Source: Dendrobium chrysotoxum (lineage: Eukaryota; Streptophyta; Magnoliopsida; Asparagales; Orchidaceae). Taken from it: 64,000 bases of DNA. A model generated the notes under the pieces. The model saw nothing but the letters and a program-made list of their open reading frames with translations, was not told the DNA's origin and did no database searches. Positions 11,149-23,300 of this stretch are shown here, one piece after another. Position 1 is the first letter of the stretch. Each line of letters starts with the position of its first letter. The DNA lies in the NCBI GenBank assembly GCA_019925795.1, contig CM034314.1, positions 78,240,780 to 78,304,779 on the forward strand, written 5' to 3'. The position numbers and the translations under genes are program-made.

Positions 11149-13250
11149 TGTATTAGCTCGTATTTTGATCCAATCAAATAAATTTTTTCAGGATTCATTA
11201 TACGCTAAAATCATAAATCATCTTCGTCATAGCATAGATATTATAGTGATTTAATTATACTATTTTTTATAATTTTTGGGCATAGAAGAAAATCTTTAAG
11301 AAATTAACATATGTGTGTATAAAGGGATTTTGGGACTATTAGGTGTCCATTTTGCATACAGATTTCATCAAAATTTTCTAAATAAAATGTGTTATTTTAT
11401 AGATATTTTTCTATAATTTTTTAAAAAAAATATTTATATAAATTTTATAGTAAAAATTGAATAAATTATATAGTTATATTAATTTATATTATATTATTAT
11501 TCTATTATAAATATCTCTACTCACTAACAAAATTCATTAAAGCTTTTAATCTCCCTATTCCATTCGGCTAATAGAGAAGAATAAGAGGAAAAATTAGCGA
11601 AATGAGGAGAGAGAAAAAGTAAGTTAGTATTTGGAGATTGTAGAGCGATTTTCTTCAGTCGATCCTATTGGGAGATTTGCTCGTCTCAAAATAAAGAACT
11701 ATTATCCTATTTCTGATTTAAAAAATTTGGTATTTTTGAAATTTTTTCGATCAAATTTATATTACTGTTACCGAAAATAAGGATAATTTTGTATTGGTAA
11801 AACTTTCACTGTGTAATTTTTATATGTTATATAGATTGAGATTATGAATATTTTGAGTATTTAGTTGAGATTTTTTGCCTGGTGATTTTAAAAAATTAAC
11901 AATTTTACCACTTTAGAAATTTATTTTGACATTTAAAAATATTGTTTTAGTTCAATTAAGGCTTCAGAATATTGTTATATATAATTTTTAGTAATTTAGT
12001 TAATTTCTAAAAATATAAATATCTGTTTGATAGGATTTTCTGTTGCCTACTGTTAGGACATTTTGACACTTTATAAATTAAGCTTAATTTTGCTTTATTT
12101 ACTGCAATGCATTAAAAATGAATGTGTGTATGTGATTGAGTAATAGTTGGTCGTTATTAATATTATAATATTATGATAATAATATATGCGTGTATAAAAG
12201 ACAAATGAAGACTAGTTGCCCCATTGGTTGGAGATTAATTGACATGTATAGGATGGAGGGCTGACGAGCTTTTCTTTAAATACTATAATTTGGTGTTATC
12301 CGATATAATGATTTGAAGTTATAAGGAGTTATTATTATGCTGACGGGCAAAGAGTAACGACTTTGTTTATTGAGCCAATGACTTACTAATACAGACATAA
12401 TATTAAAAAACACCAATTGAGTAAGGATTTCTTACTTGTCTAGTGTGATTACTAAAATACATGTTATTGAGATATTATTTCTATTACTATACAGATTTAT
12501 TATTACTGTACAGATTTACTGTTACTATATTATTTTACTTATCCTGCCACTAATTTTAATGTTACTGATAAGGACATCGATACTATTTGATAATACAGAT
12601 TCATTGTATTGATATTGAGTATGTGGCATACTGAGCACATAATATACTGAGCATGTGATTAAAATAATGATTTGAAATTGATATAAAATAATTGGATAGT
12701 ATTTGTATATTATTATATAATTTTACTACATTGATATGATTCCGATAGTCTTTATTGATGCTTTGATTTTACCTCTTTATATAATTTCTTTACTGATTGA
12801 TAATACTAATACGATGAATATTTTATCGATTTGACACCCATATTGATTTATTGATTTCACTATTTCTATTATGAATTGACTAACGGCATGCATACTATTT
12901 CTTTTCCGTGCTTTAAATTTAGTTATAAGATTTTAGTGATATGTTGGGTTGTTTAGCTCATTATATATGATTTAAATGATTTTTTATCAGGGAAGTGGGT
13001 TAGGAGTGTGAGACTGATCAGCATTGCTCATGTTCTATTTGTTTTTATTTTAGTTAGTCTTTTACACTCAAAAATGGAAGGATATGTTGTGATAATATGA
13101 TTCACGAGTATTGTACATAATTTATTTTGGGTCAATGAATATAGATGCGTATTGATGTTTTGAATTATATAAATAAAATTAGATAGCTCTGGTGTTGTTA
13201 ATGAAAGATAAAAGAATTTTTTTTTTCAAATTAGACTTTGGGGCGTGACA
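11149..13250. repeat. LTR-like repeat 1 of 3 (~2.1 kb)
   Basis: It begins TGTATTAGCTCGTATTTTGATC and ends GGGGCGTGACA, the TG...CA form of a Ty3/gypsy-type LTR. Its interior matches 14219-16362 and, less closely, 16405-18160: AATTTTTGGGCA, GGGATTTTGGGAC..TTAGGTGTCCATTTTGCA, GTGAAACTTTCAC-type text, TTTCTGTTGCCTACTGTTAGGA and GTTATAAGGAGTTATTATTATGC. No internal coding region is attached, so it looks like a solo LTR. The flanking 5-mers do not match convincingly. Confidence 0.6.
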
Positions 13251-14218
13251 ATAGTAACTATTATTATGTGTAGTTTTAAAATTCCTTGGGAGAAGTTGAT
13301 GGATTATGTCCACAGAGAACTATATGTTTGAAACAATGATGACAGTTGGAAGTGAAGTTGATTAACCTTCTTAAATACTTGACGTTTTTCAAACTTGATG
13401 ATTTTCTCTTATCATCCCCAGCTATAGATGTTACTTTTACAATGTAGTATCTTTGTATAAGAATTATATATATATGAAGAAAAATTAAATTGAACCTTAA
13501 GACTTGAACACTATTTATATCTATTTTCAAACATCTATTTTGAGGCAATTATTAAAATAAATTTTAATAGAGGTTCATGCTAAGTTTGAACATAAATTCA
13601 AATTAAGTTCGAACATGATTTGAATCAGTTCAAACTTATATTTGAACCTAATTCAACTCTTTATTTTAAAACTAACATTCAAAATATAGGATTCACTAAG
13701 AAGTCTGAACTAACTTTAGACATAATAAAATAAGGTTAAACTTTATTTGAATCTTATTCATATATATATAAAGGCTTGAATTAGTTCAAACAAGGTTTGC
13801 ACACAGAATTTGAACCTTGTTTATTTCTATTATACCCTATGTTTGTCGGTGTTGGAAGCGATAATGAATTCATTCAAACCAAAATAATAATAAATACATC
13901 AAAATTAATCTTGAACAGAAGATTAGTAAAGGGATCACAATGAAGAGACATTGGAAGGGATCACTCATAGTTTAAGATCGTCATAGATGGAGAAGTTTGA
14001 TTAGAAGAGAGAGAAGTTTGAGTAGCTTTCTCGTATGAATATTGATAAGCCTATGAGAGTCGATAACTCATATTGCAATAATAAAGGTACTTTCATTTTA
14101 ATATGTGTTGTATTACATCTCTTAAAAATAAACATAATTTGAGAAATCTTCACATCAAACTGATTACTTTCATTAAACACATATTTCTCAATTATAAACA
14201 AAATCATTATGTACGAAT
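13251..14218. other. Non-coding spacer between LTR-like repeats 1 and 2
   Basis: No gene is recognised. From about 13560 to 13830 the motif TTGAACNNAATTC, often with TTCAAAC, recurs irregularly as a low-grade degenerate repeat. Confidence 0.35.
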
Positions 14219-16362
14219 TGTAATAACCCATATTTTGATCTAGGTAAATAATTTTTTTCTAGAAATAATATAACTCTAAATCGTAAATCGTCTTCACCAT
14301 TGCATTGTTATTGTCGTATTTTATTTGCACAAATTTTTTCGTAATTTTTGGACGCTAGTGAAAATCCTTAAGAAATTGACACATGCCGGCACAAGTGAGG
14401 ATTTCGGGACCGTCAGGTGTTCATTTTACAAACCGATTTCACCAATATTTTTTTAAATAAAATGTATTATTTTATGGATATGTTTCTATAAATTTAAATT
14501 TTCAAATAGATTTATATGAATTTTTTATTTAAAATTAAATTAATTAAATAGTTATATTAATTTATATTAATATTTTATTATAAATATCTAAAGCCACTTA
14601 ATGATTATTAAATAAAGTTTCTTTTTCTTTGTGATTTTGGCAAACAGATGCCTGCATAAGAGATTTAGAGAGATATGAGGAGAGAGAAAAAAATTTTAAT
14701 TTGGAGGTCGTAGAGTGATTTTTATCAGTCAAGCCAGTTGAGAGATTTACTCGTCTAGTTGTAAGGAACTTTTATCCAATTTCTGATTTTAAGGATTTTA
14801 TATTTTTGATATTTTTTCGATCAAATTTGTATTTTCGTTATCGAAAAATGAGAATAATTTTGTATTGATAGAAATTTCATCACGTAACTTTTTATATGTT
14901 ATAGAAATTGAGATTATGAATATTTTGAGTATTTATTTGAGATTTTTTACCGGGTGATTTTGAAAATACAATAATTTTTGCATACTCAGATATTTATTTT
15001 AACTACTAAAAATAGTGATTTAGTTAAACTAAAACTTTAGAATATTCTTTTATGCAATATTTGATAATTTTTAAATTTAAAAAATATGAATTTTTACTCA
15101 GTAGAATTTTTGTTGTCTACCGTTAGGATATTTTGATATTTTCCGAATAAAACTCAATTATACTTTATTTTTTTGCAATGCATTAAAAATGAATGTGTTT
15201 ATGTAATTGGATTGAGGCTGGTTGCTATTATTTTTATAATACTGTAATAATAATGTGTGTGTAAAAGATAAATAAAGACTGATTGACCCGTTGGTTGGAG
15301 ACTGATTGACCTGTACAGAATGGTTGGTCGACGGGCTTTCTTTTAAATATTATGGTTTGTTGTTACCTTCTACTGATTCACGTGATACTGATTGAGAGTT
15401 ATAAGGAGATTATTACTGTGCCAATGGGCAAAAAGTGACGACTCTATTTACTGAACCAATAGTTTACTGATACAATACTGAAAAACATCGTGTAGCTATG
15501 ACTTCATACTTATTTAACTACTGAAATGCATGTTCTTGAGATATTATTCTTATTATTGTACGGATTTATTGTTATTATTTATATTTACTATTATTACATT
15601 ATTCTACTGCTCCTACCACTGAATTGCTATTATTACTGATTCATTGTGCTGATACTAAGCATGTGATATAGTGAGCACGTGATCTAAAATACCTGGATAA
15701 TATGGGTACACTTTTATATATTTTTTACTGCATTGGCATGATTTTGATAGTCTTTATCGATATTTTAATTTGATGCTTTATATGATTTTTATACTGATTG
15801 GTATTACGGATATGACAATTACTTTATAAATTTGACAATTGTACTAGTTCATTGCTTTACTAGCTTATGAACCGTAGTGTTTTACTGTTTATAAATTTCA
15901 CTACTACTACATATAAATTTTACTATTTTTGCACTAATTTAATGATTATATGAATGTAAATGCTATAATTTGACTATTGACATGCATATTGCTCCTGTGC
16001 TGTGCTTTGAATTCAGTTATAAGTTTTTATGACCTGCTTGGCTCTGTGGCTCATTATATGTGGTTAAATGATTTCAGGTCAGGACAGAGGATCAGGAGTG
16101 TGAGGCTGGTCAAGATTCCTTCAGGTTCAACTTCTTTTTATTTAAGTTATTCTTTTGTACTCAAAACAAAATAGTTAAGATATGATTGTATAGATCATGA
16201 GTATTATATATATTTTTTAGGAATAAATATAGATGTGTACATTGATATTTTGAATTAAAGAATATGTTGTTTATTATTGATAGATAATATTAGATAACTT
16301 TGGTTGTTATTTATTAAAAGATAAAGGGATAATTCTTCCAAATTAGATTCTGGGACATCACA
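14219..16362. repeat. LTR-like repeat 2 of 3 (~2.1 kb)
   Basis: It starts TGTAATAACCCATATTTTGATC and ends TCTGGGACATCACA, the diverged equivalent of the terminus of repeat 1. It matches repeat 1 over nearly its whole length, for example GGATTTCGGGACCGTCAGGTG, GAAATTTCATCACGTAAC and TTTTTGTTGTCTACCGTTAGG. Open frames are short and unsupported. Confidence 0.6.
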
Positions 16363-16404
16363 TAAATAACATAATAAGGCCTCATTTGGTTCGTGCACTC
16401 ATTA

Positions 16405-18204
16405 TGTGAAACCCTTTAAAATTTCAAGATTTTTTTTGGTTGGCTTAGAGAAGTCCAAATCACAAATCGTCTCGCCATAACATTTATAATGTAGTGTTTT
16501 AGCTTCTCTAATTTTTTCATAATTTTTGGGTACTATCAAAATTTCTTAAGAAATCGGCACCTATCAGTACAAGTGGGGGTTTTGAGACCGTTAGGTGTCC
16601 ATGTTGCAAACTGATTTCACCCAAATGTTCTAAGTAAAATTAGCTAATTTATGAGTATTTTTATAATTTTTTCAATCTATAAAAGAATATCTATGAATTT
16701 TCTATTAAAATTAATAAATAAATATTATTATATTATTTAATAAGTAAAATATCAAAATATCATATTCCACTAATTCTAATATTATAAAATCCTTCTTGCT
16801 TTTTCGGTTTGGCCCAAAACAGAGAACCAACTTCGGGTAAGAGAGGAAAAAGAGAGAGAGAGAGAAAGAGAAAATCCGGATTTTGGGCGACTTCAGGCCG
16901 TTTTCACCCGTCAGCTCAGTTGGGAAAGTTGTTCGTCTCGAGGTAAGGCACATAATGCCCATCTCAATTTTAAAAAATATTTAAGTTTTAGCAAATATTT
17001 TGATTAAAATTTTGTATCCGTTAGCAAAAAACAGGGATAACTTTGCACCGGTGAAACTTTCACAACGTAACTTTTTGTATGTTGTAGAGATTACGATTAT
17101 GCACATTTTGAATATTTTCTGGAAAATTTTCACTATGGGTTTTGAAATTTGTGGGGTTTTTAGTGAATGGAAAATTATCGGGATGTTGAAAAATAGTGTT
17201 ATAGTACAATAAAAGTCTTAAAACATCGTTTTACGCAGTCTCTGATAATTTGGTAATTTTTTGAAAAATGTGCATTTTTATCTTGTTGGATTTTCTGTTG
17301 TCTACCGTTATACAACTCTATGAAATTTTAATACATGCGCAATTACTCTTTAATTGTTATAATGTGATTATATATGTGCACATATGAGTACATGATATCT
17401 GCTGGGAGCTATAAGGGGGCCATAATCTTTGAGATTCTATTTGTGTCAGGGAATTTTTGGGAGTTATAAGGGGTTAGAATCCTTTGAGATTCTGTCTGAG
17501 ACAGGGATATCTGATATGCTCTGGTGCTATAAGCACAAATAAAAAGAGGAGTCATAAGGGGCCAGAATCCTTTGAGATTCTGTCTGGGTCCGGGAAATGT
17601 GATCTGAACTATTCTGTGATATAAATTTCAATTTATTCATTTGTTTTGTACTGTTATTTGAATCATAGAATAATGTCTATGCATTTATTACATTTTTCAG
17701 TTTTATGATTCCCAGTTCTGTGATTTATTTCAATTGTGATTAACTAATTTTAAATACTCAGCAAAATATTTGAAATAAAAGAATATTTTAAAATTTAGAT
17801 TGGTTTGTGTGGCTTGCTGAGCTATTGTAGCTCACTATGGTTTTACTTCTGGTTTACAGGAACTGGGAAGGGAAAAAAGGTTGTGGACTAGCAGTTCAGG
17901 ATCAGATCTGAGGTCATAGGTATTTTGTACTTTTGATTTTTGTACAGTCATGGCTAGTTAAATTTTCAATTCTGTAGCTCTTGCCTGTAGCCATGTACTG
18001 TAGTGTAGATATTTATTTTGAGGAATGAAAGAAACTTTATGGATGAGTTTTTCAGTATATGGATAGTTTAGTAGCTCTGTAGTTTGTCATTTATTGCAAT
18101 GAATATTGGTAGAACATCTGAAATAATTTCAAAACTAGATCTTGGGGTTTACTTGTCACAGCTCAACATGATAGGACCTATCCTGATCGGGTTGAGTTGT
18201 GACA
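16405..18204. repeat. LTR-like repeat 3 of 3 (most diverged)
   Basis: It starts near TGTGAAACCC and shares the backbone of repeats 1 and 2: TCGTCTCGCCATAAC, AATTTTTGGGTACTATC, GAGACCGTTAGGTGTCCATG, GTGAAACTTTCACAACGTAAC and TTTTCTGTTGTCTACCGTTA. Near 17400-17590 it has three imperfect copies of GAGTTATAAGGGGCCAGAATC with CCTTTGAGATTCTGTCTG. It ends at or shortly before the hairpin at 18154-18204. A MITE-like terminus GGCCTCATTTGGTTCG lies just upstream, at about 16379. Confidence 0.5.
18154..18204. repeat. 51-bp near-perfect inverted repeat
   Basis: The outer arms TGTCACAGCTCAAC and GTTGAGTTGTGACA pair 13 of 14, and the inner GATAGG/CCTATC pairs around a single A. Its ends resemble the termini of LTR-like repeats (TGTCACA...TGTGACA), so it may be two LTR ends left head to head. 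No function is claimed. Confidence 0.7.
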
Positions 18205-18918
18205 CCTTCTGCATAAGTTGGTAGAGAAGCAGTTATTGAAGAAACAGAGTTCTAAACCCTAAATTATTTAAGAAAATTGATACCTGGTTGGTTATAATAT
18301 TTTTTTTATGCTTACGCGAACCTTAAAGCTGATTACTTCCGTTTGATTATTTTTAAGCTCTAATATTCTCATCATATAAGACAAAATTTCCCTCTAATTA
18401 TATAGGAGATGACTTTACCCAGACCATCATCGCATCTACCATGGCGATTAACTTTCGCTGCTAGACTTGCAATAAGCCTTCCTCAACACTTCTCTCCAAA
18501 TGCTTCCGCAAATAATATGCGAATACAAGATTGAACTTCTGTCTCCAGCTTCTCAAGTTATGTCATCATTTGTTGAAGTTCTGTTTCCAGGATTAAAAAT
18601 TCCTTCTCAAGCTGTTGAAATTCTATCTCAAGCTGCTGAACTACTCTTTCCAGGAGCTAATCCGTCTCCTTGTTGAGATTTGACTTCGAAACTGCAACAA
18701 TGATTCATCCATGGTAGCTTGATTCATCTTTGTCTTCTCTCTATTTCACGATTGATCCATAGGTATGTCTATTGTCTTCTTCAAGAAGATACCGAGGAAA
18801 ACATTTTCCACCTTTACATAGAAATTCAAACCGACATATCGATTAACACGTACATAATCTAGCTCATGGGGAGGTACCGTCGGAGGAAGTGGAGCGCTAT
18901 TACATCACTCTATTAAGG
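18205..18918. other. Non-coding spacer
   Basis: No intact gene is seen. Imperfect repeats of CTTCTCAAGCTGTTGAA-type sequence lie at 18540-18660. The string GAGGTACCGTCGGAGGA occurs at about 18870 and again at about 18920, a short direct repeat leading into the syntaxin fragment. Confidence 0.35.
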
Positions 18919-19245
18919 GAGGTACCGTCGGAGGAGGTCTTCGAGAAGATTATTTTTGAGGGAAAGAGCGACGAGCTGCTAAAGACAGCCATCTGTTCAA
19001 CTGGGTCGGGCATGGTAACTGAGACGTTAAGTGAGATCTAGGATAGGAACGATGCAGCTAAGGTTGTGGAAAAGAGTTTGCTTGAACTCCACCAGTTATT
19101 CATCGACATGGAGTTAATAGTTGAGGTACAGGGTGAATAGATGGATGATCTAGAACACCATGTCTCGAACGCCACTCACTACATCAAGGAGCTCAGCTCT
19201 GATAAGATATACCAAAGGAGAAGCTACAAATGGTTCTACATTGCC
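18919..19245 (+). pseudogene. Syntaxin (SYP1-type Qa-SNARE) gene fragment, broken
   Basis: One plus-strand frame reads like the Habc-to-linker region of plant plasma-membrane syntaxins of the SYP1 group, which mediate vesicle fusion. Recognisable stretches are EEVFEKIIFEG, TLSEI, RNDAAKVVEKSLLELHQLF and DMELIVEVQGE, then MDDLEHHVSNATHYI and a degenerate RRSYKW. TAG at 19039-19041 and TAG at 19138-19140 each fall where the family normally has Gln. The t-SNARE core and transmembrane anchor expected downstream are absent. No intron interrupts the fragment. It is a decayed partial copy, unlikely to be expressed. The family call rests on remembered consensus. Confidence 0.75.
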
Positions 19246-19640
19246 AAAATGATGGAGGGAGTTGGAAAATCACGAAGAAAAATTCGTTCTGGAGGAGGCA
19301 CAAGAAAAGGTCGCTCGGGGACGTGCGAACATGGTGGGGGCAAATTCGACATTTTCGTTTCTAAATTAAAATATTAGAACGGAATAAGCCGTAATTTATC
19401 TCATTTCAGATTGGCAGATATACGGAGTTCTAGGAAAATGATTTTTACAAAAATCGTGTTAACAAATAGAATAGCAGTAACCGTTTTCTCGAATTCAAAT
19501 CAAAAAGTATAATTAAGCCCAAACAAATTAGGCCTAAATTTAGAGAGTATATATATAATTTACTAATACATAGCTGTATATATTCATCAAATGATTTCTC
19601 TAACGGACAGCTTTTAGCTTCCACGAAGATTTATGATTAA
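19246..19640. other. Upstream flank of PRXII copy 2
   Basis: No gene is recognised. The stretch separates the syntaxin fragment from the peroxiredoxin promoter. Confidence 0.35.
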
Positions 19641-19647
19641 AATGATG

Positions 19648-19655
19648 CCACGTGG
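19648..19655. promoter_or_regulatory. G-box CCACGTGG
   Basis: A perfect 8-bp palindromic G-box lies about 180 bp upstream of the PRXII copy 2 start codon. G-boxes bind plant bZIP and bHLH factors (ABA, light, stress). Regulation of this gene by them is inferred. Confidence 0.5.
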
Positions 19656-19726
19656 ATTTATCTATACTATGCGGTCCGGACTTCAAATACAGTATTAAAA
19701 ATCAAATAATCGGCGAAGTGAAGTGA

Positions 19727-19732
19727 CACGTG
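19727..19732. promoter_or_regulatory. Second G-box/ABRE-like CACGTG
   Basis: CACGTG in the context GACACGTGTTG lies about 100 bp upstream of the start codon and about 38 bp upstream of the TATA box. Two G-boxes within 85 bp fit the coupled arrangement of ABA- or stress-responsive promoters. This is an inference from motif spacing. Confidence 0.5.
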
Positions 19733-19764
19733 TTGCTCGTGTTTCATAAACACTGTTCGCCTCC

Positions 19765-19771
19765 TATATAT
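19765..19771 (+). promoter_or_regulatory. TATA box, PRXII copy 2
   Basis: TATATAT lies 59 bp before the ATG, which allows transcription to start near 19795-19800 and gives a 5' leader of about 30 bp. Confidence 0.6.
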
Positions 19772-19829
19772 CTCGGCACGAATAGCGATCAAGAATCCGA
19801 TCGTCGATAGGACCGAGCGAGGGAACGGA

Positions 19830-19984
19830 ATGGCTCCGATAGCAGTTGGAGATACTATTCCTGATGGAACTCTACCTTGGTTTGATGAGAATGATCAGAT
19901 CCAGCAGCTATCGATTCACTCACTCGCCGCTGGCAAGAAGATCGTCCTCATAGGTGTTCCAGGCGCCTTCACCCCCACCTGCAG
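19830..19984 (+). CDS. PRXIIB: Type II peroxiredoxin (PRXIIB-like) copy 2, exon 1
   Basis: First of three exons of a complete 162-aa type II peroxiredoxin, the usual length for plant cytosolic PRXIIB. The enzyme reduces peroxides through a peroxidatic cysteine and is normally recycled by thioredoxin or glutaredoxin. Exon 1 encodes residues 1-51, starts MAPIAVGDTIPDG with no targeting peptide, and ends in the active-site motif PGAFTPTC (Pro44, Thr48, Cys51). It ends at TGCAG with donor GTCCTC. The ATG sits in GGAATGGCT, a good plant start context. The spliced frame is intact over all three exons with no stops. Residue 76, normally the resolving Cys, is Leu (see exon 2). TATA and G-boxes upstream support a transcribed gene. 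Confidence 0.93.
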
Positions 19985-20293
19985 GTCCTCTTTAACGCTT
20001 TTCATTCTAGCTTAAATTTTGTTTGATTTTGTTGTTTTTCGATCATTGGATGGATAGACCGAAGGGGTTTTGTAGATTCTAAGCTAAATTTGATTGAGAT
20101 TCTGAAGTTGAAGGTGGAAGAAGACAGATCTGTGTTAGGAATGAATTTTACTTGGTGGATGATGAAGAATCTGACTGATCTTGTCGTCTCATCGACGAAA
20201 TGTTGCTGATCGTTCTTAAAAACTTATCCAGTTTCTTCTGCACTAATTTAAGAGGAGGAAACAGACTGATTATGTTTTTGTGTGAATATGCAG
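19985..20293 (+). other. PRXII copy 2 intron 1 (309 bp)
   Basis: A GT-AG intron with phase 2 (codon AG|C). The acceptor is ATATGCAG. A second CAG seven bases downstream would shift the frame, so the first is chosen. Confidence 0.88.
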
Positions 20294-20373
20294 CATGCAG
20301 CATGTGCCCGGTTTCATCACCAGTGCCGAGGAATTGAAGTCGAAGGGTGTGGATGAGATCCTTCTTATTAGCG
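20294..20373 (+). CDS. PRXIIB: Type II peroxiredoxin copy 2, exon 2
   Basis: This 80-bp exon encodes the last base of Ser52 through the first base of Val79: MQHVPGFITSAEELKSKGVD, then EILLIS. In plant PRXII proteins the equivalent of EILLIS is EILCIS or EIICFS, whose Cys76 is the resolving cysteine. Here codon 76 (20364-20366) is CTT, Leu, so the usual Cys51-Cys76 disulfide cannot form. The donor is GCG|GTATGTT, phase 1. Everything else in the exon fits the family. Confidence 0.92.
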
Positions 20374-23300
20374 GTATGTTATAAACTTAATTTTGCTTTT
20401 AGATTAGTTCTGATTTCTTTCTTGTTGCAGAGAAAGAGAACTTAACCTATTTTCCCTCTTAATTGGCTTTCATTGTCCTCGTTAAATTCAAACAAGGTTA
20501 CAAGGACAATTACTATGTTAGTTAAGCAACCATGATTGTAAGTTTGCTACTACTTCCGTTATTTATTTATTTTGATAAAATAGAAATCAATCAGCAGAAA
20601 AAGATATTCAATTCAGGATTAAAAGCGGGTATAGATTGTGTGAGGCTTCCCCACTATACAGAATGTGAGGAGGCATTGATGCACACAAATTTACCCTTAC
20701 ATAGTAGTGATACTTGAAAATTGGAGTAAATAGGCTATCATGATTGATATGTATCTTGAAAATTCACATAATCGACACAAATCTTGAGGCAAATAGGTAA
20801 CATTTGAATGAAAATTTTTCGAAGTTAATTCAAGATCACCTGAACTTTGATTGAACAAACTTATAGTTTAATTGAATATCTCAATGAGATGAACTCATCG
20901 AAACAATAAATGATCAGATCTTAGTCAAAATGAACAAAAATTTAGCACTTGAAGCATATTTGAAAGCTTTCGAATATTAATTAAAGTACCAAACGATTTT
21001 CAAATCTTGCATGCTTATAGTCAAAGCGAGCAACTTGATGAGATAAATCTAACGAGTCAAAGATCATTCGATTATGACATCATTAAGACTCTTAAATGTA
21101 TATAAAAGATTTTAAAAAGCATAAACCTCAAAAGATATAGGTATATCTAAAATTTTAGAGGCGTAAGCCTTAGAAGGTATAAGCCTAAAAAATTATTGGT
21201 ACACTAAAATTCTCAAAGGACTGAAAATCTCAAAATTTATAGATTTCTTCAGTTCTTTAAAAGCCTTTGAAGCTATAAATTTTTTTAGGTTCTTAAAAAA
21301 TCTCAGAAGACTATTAGCCTCAAAAGATATAGATTTTCTTAGTTCTCGACCTCATAAAGTAAAAGGTTTATTCTATTCTTAAAAAAATTTCAAAAGATGT
21401 GAATCTCGAGAGGTCTTAAAAAGTTTAGGTTACTTGGCTCTAACTAGGGAAAATAGTTTGAAGATCAAGTATATCTCAAATATATATAAATAACTTAGTT
21501 TCTTCTGGGGATAAGTTCTCATAAATCTGAATTATTCTTGCACAAAAATGAAAATATAATTATTTCTAATGAATTGATTGTGAATATTAGTCAATAAATA
21601 TACACTTATAAGTTACATATTGAATTATTGGATTTACATATCAAGCTTCCCACACCGGTTTCCATTAAGAGTTCTTTCCCTCTTAAAATTTGATACAACG
21701 AGACAAATTTTTCAATGGTTTTAACGCCAATGCTGGTAGTTAGTATCATCATCACCAAATGTCGACATCAAATTGAAAGTCAAACTCCATTGATTAGAGT
21801 ATTTTCTTCAACATTTGCATGAGTTGTATCAAATTTTAATAATAATTATCTTCATATTGGGAAAATTTGGAGCTTCAAAAGGGATTGAAATTTTTTTGGA
21901 TCATAATAACTCAAAGAAAGATAATCGAGCATCTTTAAAGATGAACATTGATGCTCTGTTGCAAAGATTGAAAATTTTGGGCGTTACTCACGAATTTATC
22001 TATAGGGTGGTTTGATACTCTAATAGAGAAAATATTGGAGCATGAAAGAGTTGCACACCATTTATCTATGATAGTATTTTACTGGTATTTGCGAAGTGGG
22101 AATTATGTATTTTCCGTAGCTGACATTATGAAGACTTTTTTAAGAAGTGAAGCCAAGATCTACTAAGAGTAAATTGAGAGATACGGATTTCTCCCACAAC
22201 TCCATCCATAAAAAAATAATTCATTATTCTTAAAGGAGGGGTATTAAAGCATGTAAGGAGGATACACAGTCCTATCTAGAATAATATTTTACTGGAGCCT
22301 ACGAAGGGGGGAATTACACACTACTTATGTAAGACAATAGAATGCCTCACTTAAGAGTAATAATTTTAATCTTAATAAGAGGAGAGCAAGTTCCCCTTTA
22401 TGAGGGGGTATTTATATTTGAAGGGTGGGGAGTGGAAGTTAAAAAAATTCGAAGTAAAAAGTTATAATAGAGAAAATAAAAAGTTGCAATCCTCACCGGA
22501 GTGCCTCAATTAAGAGGTACTTGTATCATTTGGTGCGACAGTATGATTGGCTTAGTTCGAGCCTAATTTCAAACCCGGACAAGCTTATTCTTATATATTT
22601 TTGGGTCATTAGAACTATTTTTTTTTTATATTTGGACCCAAATTTTAACCCTTTCAGAGTCCAACCGAGATTTTATAATTGTAATCAAATTCGAGCCAAT
22701 TTGAAGGGTTCAAGCAATATTTTTTAATTAATTTTGCTCTAATCGACTCCTGACTTTATAATTAAAAAAATTTTAATTCGTATATAGTCTCAAGGGGAGG
22801 TTCATGTTGAGTCCAGAGAACGACCGTGCTTTGTAATTTTTCAAAATTGTAATTTTTTCCACAAATTTTAAAAGATTTAACATATATTTCCAGACGACAT
22901 AAGCTTAGACATTTGAAAATGAGGGGCAAATGACGTCTCTAGAAAATTTACATGATTGGCACAATCTTGAGGCAATATTTTAAATGAAAACTTTTGGAAT
23001 AAAATTTAGAACCACCCCAATTTTGATTTCAACAAACTTATAGTCAAACTGAACATCTCAATACAATAAACTCATTGACACCACAATTGATCATATTTGA
23101 ATCAAAATGAACCAAAATCAACTAGTTTAAATATATTTGAAAACTTCTAAAGTCTGAGCATTAATTGAAGGACCAACTAGTCTTCAAATTTTGCATGCTT
23201 GTAGTCAAATCAAGTAGTTCGATAAGATGAATGTAACAAACGCAATGTGCCAATGTCTTTCGATTATGTCATCATTAAGACAATCTACTGTTGGATAAAT

